Of a stretch of 64,000 nucleotides of DNA, positions 57,812 through 64,000 are shown piece by piece (the first letter of the stretch is position 1; the number at the start of each line of letters is the position of its first letter). The position numbers and the translations under genes are program-made. This DNA comes from Euptelea pleiosperma (Eukaryota; Streptophyta; Magnoliopsida; Ranunculales; Eupteleaceae): contig CM068543.1 of the NCBI GenBank assembly GCA_035048495.1, forward strand, positions 23,983,751-24,047,750, written 5' to 3'. The notes beneath the pieces were generated by a model. The model saw nothing but the letters and a program-made list of their open reading frames with translations, did not search any database and was not told the DNA's origin.

Positions 57812-57853
57812 CATGGGTCATGGGTCATGGGTCATGGGTCATGGGTCATGGGT
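57812..57853. repeat. (CATGGGT)n minisatellite in E2 3' LTR
   Basis: About six 7-bp units. The 5' LTR has about two at 63264-63280, so the array changed after insertion. Confidence 0.8.
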
Positions 57854-57951
57854 ATGGGCTTGGGTCATGGGCTTAGGTCATAGACCAAAATAGATAGAGT
57901 GAGAAATAGGAAAGAGGTGAGAGAAAAAGTATAAAAATAAAAGCCTTGGAG

Positions 57952-58008
57952 GGTCTTGAACCTTGGTCTTCTTTATTCTCTCTCGTCCGCTCCACCAATA
58001 AGTCAAAC
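57952..58008 (-). ncRNA. tRNA-like module inside E2 3' LTR
   Basis: On the minus strand TTATTGGTGGAGCGG (A-box-like) and GGTTCAAGACC (B box, 57952-57962). Same place and sense as in E1. The 5' LTR of E2 has lost ~90 bp covering exactly this module (junction near 63360). Confidence 0.5.
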
Positions 58009-58465
58009 TTATCCTTTGATGTCAATTGGTGTGGCCTTTAACACCTAAGTCCTTCTCTTGGTCTCTAGCTATTCTTCTCTCCCTTAGTCTTTGTTTCGGC
58101 TCTACGATCTTCTAGTTTTGCCCGTACATATTTTTTATCTTTTTATCCTAGCCTACTGGCTCTTTAAGCTTTGATAGAAGTCTTCTATGGTTGATAGTGG
58201 GCCCGCCAGTCCTCGAGAATCGCCCGATAGGGTCTCCTGCAAGTGAAAAAGTACTTAATGAGATTCAACTAAAACGGCTTGATATTGGACTTTCCGAAAT
58301 GCGCTTATTTCATGCAAATAGTCATTTTTCGTCTAAAGAATGCGTTCTACGCAATGGAGGAAACTCTTATGTGGAAAAGTCGACGAAAGGACAAGTGTTA
58401 TGTAGGAGAATGCGACATCGCTATAAGGACAATAGCTTAAAATAAGCACTTTTGAGCGAATATCA

Positions 58466-60417
58466 CAACCCCTAACTAGCATATTGCCAATCCTTAGCAA
58501 TTATTGCAAAATAAGTAAGCGAAAGAGGTCTAGGCATAACATGCTAGAAAACGTATTTGCATTACTCAGAAAAAACTCTATTTTATCAGATTATTTTAAA
58601 GATGTAAGAAATCATTCACAAATTAGAACTAATCAGCAAAATACAACACTTCTACAAATGGACCTTCTAACAAAAGATTACTCAGACTCAGTGTGTGTGT
58701 GTGTGTTCAACATTATCTTTATCTGGCAATAGAGATATCTGGATCTCCTTAGAGACTCTATGTCTCGACCTCAATCCTCACTTGTATACCATTCAGAAGT
58801 GAATCACTCAGAAATGGTTTTATACTTTTCTCTCAAACTATATGTGAGGAGATGAATATAGAAACTGGCAAACGTCTCACAAATATAGTTCTTGAATAGA
58901 GGGTATAAGAAAATTTAAGATCTCATTATTGGAATGTCATATCTCTTAAGAACGTCGGATCAAACTCTATAATTTCTCTTTTCTCCATTCTCCACACTTG
59001 ATGATGGTACTAATCTAGAATCAAATAGGACTTGTATAGGTTGTATTGAGGATTAAGATAGGTTCAGAAAAGAAGGGTGTTTTGGAATTCAAAAATTTTG
59101 AGAGAATATCTCACTATTCTTTGCAACTTTTCCCAAGTATATCATTTCCTTGACTTTTCTTCTTTTTTTTCCAATTTTTTTCTTTTATGATATTCTTCAA
59201 CCTTTTTCAGATTCTTTTTTCCTTTCCTTCTTTCTTTCTGATCATATTTCTTTTCAGCTTGAACCATTTTTTTTCTTTTCTTTTCCTTTCTTGGTTTCTA
59301 TCTTTTCATGGAGTAATCATACAAAATATTCTTTGATCTCTCTCAGAAGTAGGTTATCATATTGACCTCTTTTTTGGGATTGGGTTTTTGGTTGATGGGT
59401 TAACAAGAAAAGGTTTTCATCAAAATGCTCAAAAATGGTTTCTAACGGTATAGATGTTGGGGAAGCTAAAAAGTTTGTTTGGTTAGAAAGATGGCCTATA
59501 TCATTTTCTAGGATTTGTACTTTCATCTTCGATGTCTCGAATGGATATAGAGAATGTTCTTTATGTAATAATTCAAATTTGATGTTGTTCTGAGTTCCAT
59601 GACCAAAGCAAAGGTTAATGAGATCTCTCAACAGCAAATTTGGAGACTAGAAGGATTGTGAGTCATCTTGTGACTCAGAATAATTTTATAACCCTCAGAA
59701 AGGATGAAATGCTCAAAAGCTCACAAGGTTAGGTCTTCATAATTGTTCTTCTTGGATCTCTCGATAATCTAAACTTCAAATAATTCTGATGTTGATATGT
59801 GAACATTTTTGCTGGATCTGAGTTTTCAAAGATTTTTCAATCCACTATAGTAATATTTGCTTTCAAACTGAATGAATAGCTAATAAGTAATTTTTCAAAA
59901 TAGACATCCTTTTCAATGAATAGACTTTTCGGAAGATTTTCACTAATCAAGTCAGGGCATTTTCGAAAATCACATGAAATCACACCCTAAAACACAAGGT
60001 TTCTCTTTTTTTTTTTTATTTCTCAAAATAAAAACATGAGTTTTGGTAAAAACCGACCCCCAACTAAAATATAGCACCGTCCTCGGTGCTCATGACCGGG
60101 ACATAAAATGATTGAAAATCGGTAATGATGATGCAAAGGTTCATGAAGGATGTTACCAAGTCAGCAGAAACTCAACAATGTGTGGTACCTGATGATCGAA
60201 AGGATGAATGTACCTGCATGTCCAGAGATATCACAGTAATAACAAATGCATGAGACTCATGTACTCTAGGAATACCAGAATTACCTTTCCGAAAGTGCTA
60301 AGTTTTACGTCTTCAGCTAGACATGACAGGGCTATATCAAGTATCCCCAACCAGGTTAAAACTCATGGAGACTGAGTGAATCTGCAGTCTTCCTGATTCT
60401 TATGGTGGAAGAGATCG
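58466..60417 (-). other. E2 3' untranslated region
   Basis: AT-rich, with CCCCCAACTAAAATATAGCACCG.CCTCGG (60057-60081) as the inverse of the E1 block near 46200, and a short (TG)n at 58690. No domain. Confidence 0.45.
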
Positions 60418-62149
60418 TTATCCTATCCCTTGTCTAGTTATACCTGTATAGAATAGGTCTTTCTTAGTGTAAACTGAGAAAATGACAGTAAGTGCTCTAA
60501 GTAGCCCTGCAAAAGCATGTAGTTTAGGAGGGATGGATTGAAGTGTCTCAGTAAAAATTGAGAGTAGACTAGTAGAGTGTTCTCTGACCATGGTTAGCAT
60601 AGCCGCAAAGTCATTGAGTTTAGCGGGAAGGTATCTGAATGGAGCAGACTCCTGCAGATCAGTGATAGCATAATTGTCTGACTCCGAGATGAAGTCAGGT
60701 GGAAAGTGTTCTTGACACTTGGATAATCTGTCCTCGGGAGAGTCCTGAATTAGACTATCTACGGCACACGATTTATCGACAATATCGATGTAGGGTGGCG
60801 GGTGAAACTGTTGACCTCTTCCTCGATGTTTCCAAATGCGATAGGGATGTTTCAATCCCTGCACTCAATGTGTTTATCCTTGGTGGGGAACAGTAGGTCC
60901 AGGGCAGCTGTAATCCCATTTTCTAAATATTTTTCAATGGTAGGAATGTTGGCATCTAGTGCAAATGTAGAATCATCAAAGATAGAGATGGATATGGGTA
61001 TCTTTGTGCTCGGTGCAGAAGTAGCTGCCTGTAAGGGCACCATAGACTGAAACACAGGTTTATCACGATTGTTGCACACTCCAAGGGTGGTGGGGACGGT
61101 TAAGTCTAGTTTAATTGGGATCCTATAGTCAAGACACATCTCAGTGTTATGAATAACTTCTTCAGAGTCCAGATAGAAATAGCAGAGGTAGATGGAGAAA
61201 TTGGCTTCTCTGGGAGAGGTTCAAGATTTGGTGCTTCTAAGGGCACCAAAGATGGAGACTCTAGCTCATCAATATTGTTGTCCGATCCATTATTTGCAAT
61301 ATCCTCAATTTCGTCTTGTAAATGATGGTACAAGGTCCAGTTGTGCGACTCCTCATTATGGACTATGGCCATGGTATTCCCCTTTAGATAAGCCATAGGT
61401 TGGCTAGTGAAGTTGACTTCCTCTCTCTCAGATTCTAACTCACCTAGACGGTGTTCCAAGCTCTCCATGGAGTGCTGTTGTTGGATGATGTATTGCGATA
61501 TGAGTTCTTCTAGACTAGGTTTAGTAGCAGACTATGGCAGTTTAGCTAATGGAAGCTGAGGTGCCAACTCGTGAATGTAGTCCGACTGAGTATTAAAGTT
61601 ATAGGATGGAAGTGACTCTAGGACTATCTGCTAACTTTGAAAATCTTGTAGGGTCCACTAAATATTCAATCTGTAGATCTGGCTAGTATTGCGACTACGA
61701 GTACTGCTCATCATATTTTCTACAGGGTTGGTGAAACCCGGAATGATACATATCCTATTGCAGATGCTTTTGGGGAAAAGACTGTTGTTCCCATTCAAAG
61801 TTATTGTGACTTCCATTGTCCGGATAATACATGTTATTGTAGGAGGTTTGCAGCAGAGGTTCAAATGGACTAAAATTATAGACCTCTTCTTGGACATGAG
61901 AGGAATATCCCACTGATTTGGAGTGATAAATAGGTTTCTGGACCGCAAATCAAGGGCAAAAACTGATGTTTTCAAATCCTTAAGTAGGGATGTTAGCACT
62001 GAATCGCCCTTTGCTTCATATCCCATGGAACTCTGTGAGACTGGAGTGTCATGACTACACTTAGGATTGGTATACCAGTGCTCAGAGTTATCTCCTAGAT
62101 CTTCAAAGAAATTGTGGTAGGTCTCGCATAGAGGCCATTCAACATCCAT
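60418..62149 (-). pseudogene. E2 gag-like or novel coding block (broken)
   Basis: Minus-strand frames follow E1 order: MDVEWPLCETYHNFFEDLG, then MESLEHRLGELESE, then SLVPLEAP and LALDAN/IPISISIFDDST text, then PPYIDIVDKSCAVDSLIQDSPEDRLSKCQEH. Stops and shifts break it into four pieces (61658-62149, 61106-61468, 60852-61139, 60418-60864). The shared order with E1 shows a once-functional product. Confidence 0.55.
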
Positions 62150-62302
62150 TAGAGAGATGCGAGTCTCTCAAAGTAGGGAGATAGATTAGGTGGAAGAGAG
62201 CGGAAATGTGAAAAATAAAATGGAAAGTTTCTGATTTGAATGGGATCTTCACGAATAAGCTGCTTTCCGAATTCATGTTCGTCTTTTGCAATCCCGTTAA
62301 CC

Positions 62303-62319
62303 AAGCGGTAACGGCGCCA
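62303..62319 (-). other. primer binding site of E2
   Basis: Minus strand TGGCGCCGTTACCGCTT, two bases inside the 5' LTR. It matches the tRNA-Asp-type PBS with one change in the first 13 bases. Confidence 0.8.
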
Positions 62320-62321
62320 CT

Positions 62322-63801
62322 TGAAAGTAAGGTTTTTCCGCATCGTTGGATCAGAAACCCTTGATTTCAACAATATTTGTAATTTCTCCGATTTGGTTCA
62401 CTAAATCCTGCAAAAATGCAGACTTGCACAGTGGCTCATGTCGGATATTATCCGTACTCAGGATTAGTTAGCACAATAAGAAACAAGAATAATCAGAAAA
62501 TGCTCAGAATAAATGGAGGGGTGAGAATGGTGGAGGTTGATTTAAAATATGCTTGAGATTGTTGTTAAAACTATTAGAATAAAAAAAACATAAAAGAAAC
62601 GAGAATGAAAAACACAATAAATAAAAACAACTTAAACTTGAATTTTAAACTTGTTCATTAAACTAAAAATAAATGCTCACAAGGCTTGTCCAAATGCTTT
62701 ACAGCGGAAATAACATTAAACCAAATTAATCTAGAAAGCCATTAAAATATTACCCTAGAAAGCATGTAAAGGTAGAGAGGGAAAGAAGAAAAAGAAAGAA
62801 GGTAGGAAGGTTAGAGAGATGAATTAGAGAGAAGCTTACCATTAAAGAGGTAGATGGTGCAACTTCGATTGGATCGACCTCAATAGGATTGAAGATTGTA
62901 GCCTTTGATTGTGGCGGATGGAATGGGCAGCAAGGAGACATTGTTGTTTGACACTTTGCACCTCGAGGTGGAGGCGTTAATGGTGAGCTCGCCGGAGAAG
63001 AAGGGTAAAGAAGAAGAGAAAGAAAGAAAAAAGAGAGGAAGAGAAGGAGTAGGGAACCAACTCAAGAAGGAGAGATCATAGATCTCTTATAGACTTTTTT
63101 TTTTTTGCTTGTTGTTAAAATGATAACCGTTGGATCTAGGGAGATCCAACAGTTGGGAATGGGTTAGTTAGATAAGAGAGAGAGTGACTAGGATATAGAG
63201 AGATGGGGGAGAGAAGAATCGGTCAAGTGAGACCAATTCTCTCTTGTTGTTGCAAATGGACATGGACATGGGTCATGGGTATGGGCTTGGGTCATAGGCT
63301 TAGGTCATGGGCCAAAATAGATAGAGTGAGAAATAGGAAAGAGGTGAGAGAAAAAGTATAATTGGTGTGGCCTTTAACACCTAAGTCCTTCTCTTGGTCT
63401 CTAGCTATTCTTCTCTCCCTTAGTCTTTGTTCCGGCTCTACGATCCTCTAGCTTTGCCCGTACATATTTTTTATCTTTTTATCCTAGCCTGCTGGCTCTT
63501 TAAGCTTTGATAGAAGTCTTCTATGGTTGATAGTGGGCCCGCCAGTCCTCGAGAATCGCCCGATAGGATCTCTTGCAAGTGAAAAAGTACGTAATGAGAT
63601 TCAACTAAAACGGCTTGATATTGGACTATCCGAAATGTGCTTATTTCATGCAAATAGTCATTTTTCGTCTAAAGAATGCATTCTACGCAATGGAATAAAC
63701 TCTTATGTGGAAAAGTCGACGAAAAGATAAGTTTTACGTAAGAGAATGCGACATCGCTATAAGTATAATGGCTTAAAATAAGCACTTTTGAGCGAATATC
63801 A
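62322..63801 (-). mobile_element. 5' LTR of E2
   Basis: 1480 bp, minus strand TGATATTCGCTC...TTACTTTCA. About 120 bp shorter than the 3' LTR because of the missing tRNA-like module and fewer 7-bp units. Confidence 0.85.
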
Positions 63802-64000
63802 CCGAGCCCAACCCGAGTTATGGTCGGGTTCTAATATATGAGCCCGAGTCCAACCCAACCTAACCAAAAGTCAAACCAAGCCCATCCCGAAGTCGGGTTG
63901 AGCCCGTCAAGCTCGGGTTGGGCCTGCCCAAGTTGCAGACCTAGGTATGAGCAACCTCACATGTAATGTTAGAGCGGAAATGAATCAAATTAGCCAACTT
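63802..64000. other. GC-rich repeat, then start of repeat R
   Basis: 63802-63945 is GAGCCCGAGTCCAACCC-type sequence that continues the element split by E2. From 63948 (GAGCAACCTCACATGTAATG) the window re-enters repeat R as at 30405-30460. Confidence 0.5.

Larger units (their letters stand above)
56866..58465 (-). mobile_element. 3' LTR of E2
   Basis: 1600 bp. On the minus strand it starts TGATATTCGCTCAAAAGTG and ends CCTTACTTTTA (CA changed to TA). It contains a (CATGGGT)n expansion and the tRNA-like module, both reduced or absent in the other LTR. Confidence 0.85.
56866..63801 (-). mobile_element. E2, complete non-autonomous LTR retrotransposon
   Basis: 6936 bp with LTRs at both ends, a tRNA-Asp-type PBS, a polypurine tract and a 5-bp target duplication (CCGAG at 56861-56865 and 63802-63806 on the plus strand). 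The internal region (3.86 kb) has a broken gag-like block and no reverse transcriptase, RNase H or integrase. It must be mobilised by another element. It shares LTR and internal sequence with E1. Confidence 0.85.

Noticed and set aside
57812..57853. Telomere-like repeat (CATGGGT)n
   Set aside because: Not the plant telomere unit TTTAGGG and confined to one LTR; it is a minisatellite.
58191..58445. Conserved frame in both E2 LTRs (also 63527-63730)
   Set aside because: It is antisense to the LTR and is conserved only because the two LTRs are copies of each other.

Overview
The window is nuclear DNA of a flowering plant. It is AT-rich, has short spliced exons with GT-AG borders, and is dominated by plant-type repeats: Copia and large non-autonomous LTR retrotransposons, CACTA, MULE-like and hAT-like DNA elements, a SINE-like unit, a LINE end and many MITEs. 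The species cannot be named from sequence alone. I see no bacterial, organellar, rRNA or CRISPR sequence.

Region 1 (1-13.8 kb) is repeat-rich. It holds a 586-bp inverted-repeat element packed with ten 21-bp palindromes (774-1359), a small cysteine-containing secreted-peptide gene broken by a 496-bp CACTA element (2313-3297), a SINE-like unit (3570-3792), a composite TIR element (3876-5445), two Helitron-like ends near 6 kb, and about 4 kb of LTR-like sequence (9.2-13.1 kb).

Region 2 (about 14.7-38.1 kb) is a tandem segmental array of three related units. Each carries a conserved promoter (TATA box, two with a G-box) and a signal-peptide exon (ATG at 16514, 25420, 34034), followed by two to four terminal exons that share the start EEKxxKLD and then become proline-rich. 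All borders are phase 1, so the single signal exon could splice in frame to any terminal exon of its unit. Extra first exons just upstream of some terminal exons survive as remnants broken by one MITE. The units differ by datable insertions, including a hAT-type MITE with a paralogous empty site, and a 5'-truncated LINE sits in unit I.

Region 3 (38.1-64 kb) is nested retrotransposons. A Copia element on the minus strand (pol 50.2-53.9 kb, tRNA-Met-type PBS, LTR 55.1-56.5 kb) lost its capsid region to deletion and carries a MULE-like element that itself hosts a MITE. A second copy of its LTR (38.1-39.6 kb) is interrupted by a large plus-strand LTR element (E1). A relative (E2) lies on the minus strand at 56866-63801 with a 5-bp target duplication. 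E1 and E2 have tRNA-Asp-type PBSs, share a gag-like or novel coding block, lack any visible reverse transcriptase, and carry a tRNA-like module inside their LTRs.

The strongest candidate for an undescribed system is the tandem secreted proline-rich peptide family with one signal exon and several phase-compatible terminal exons.
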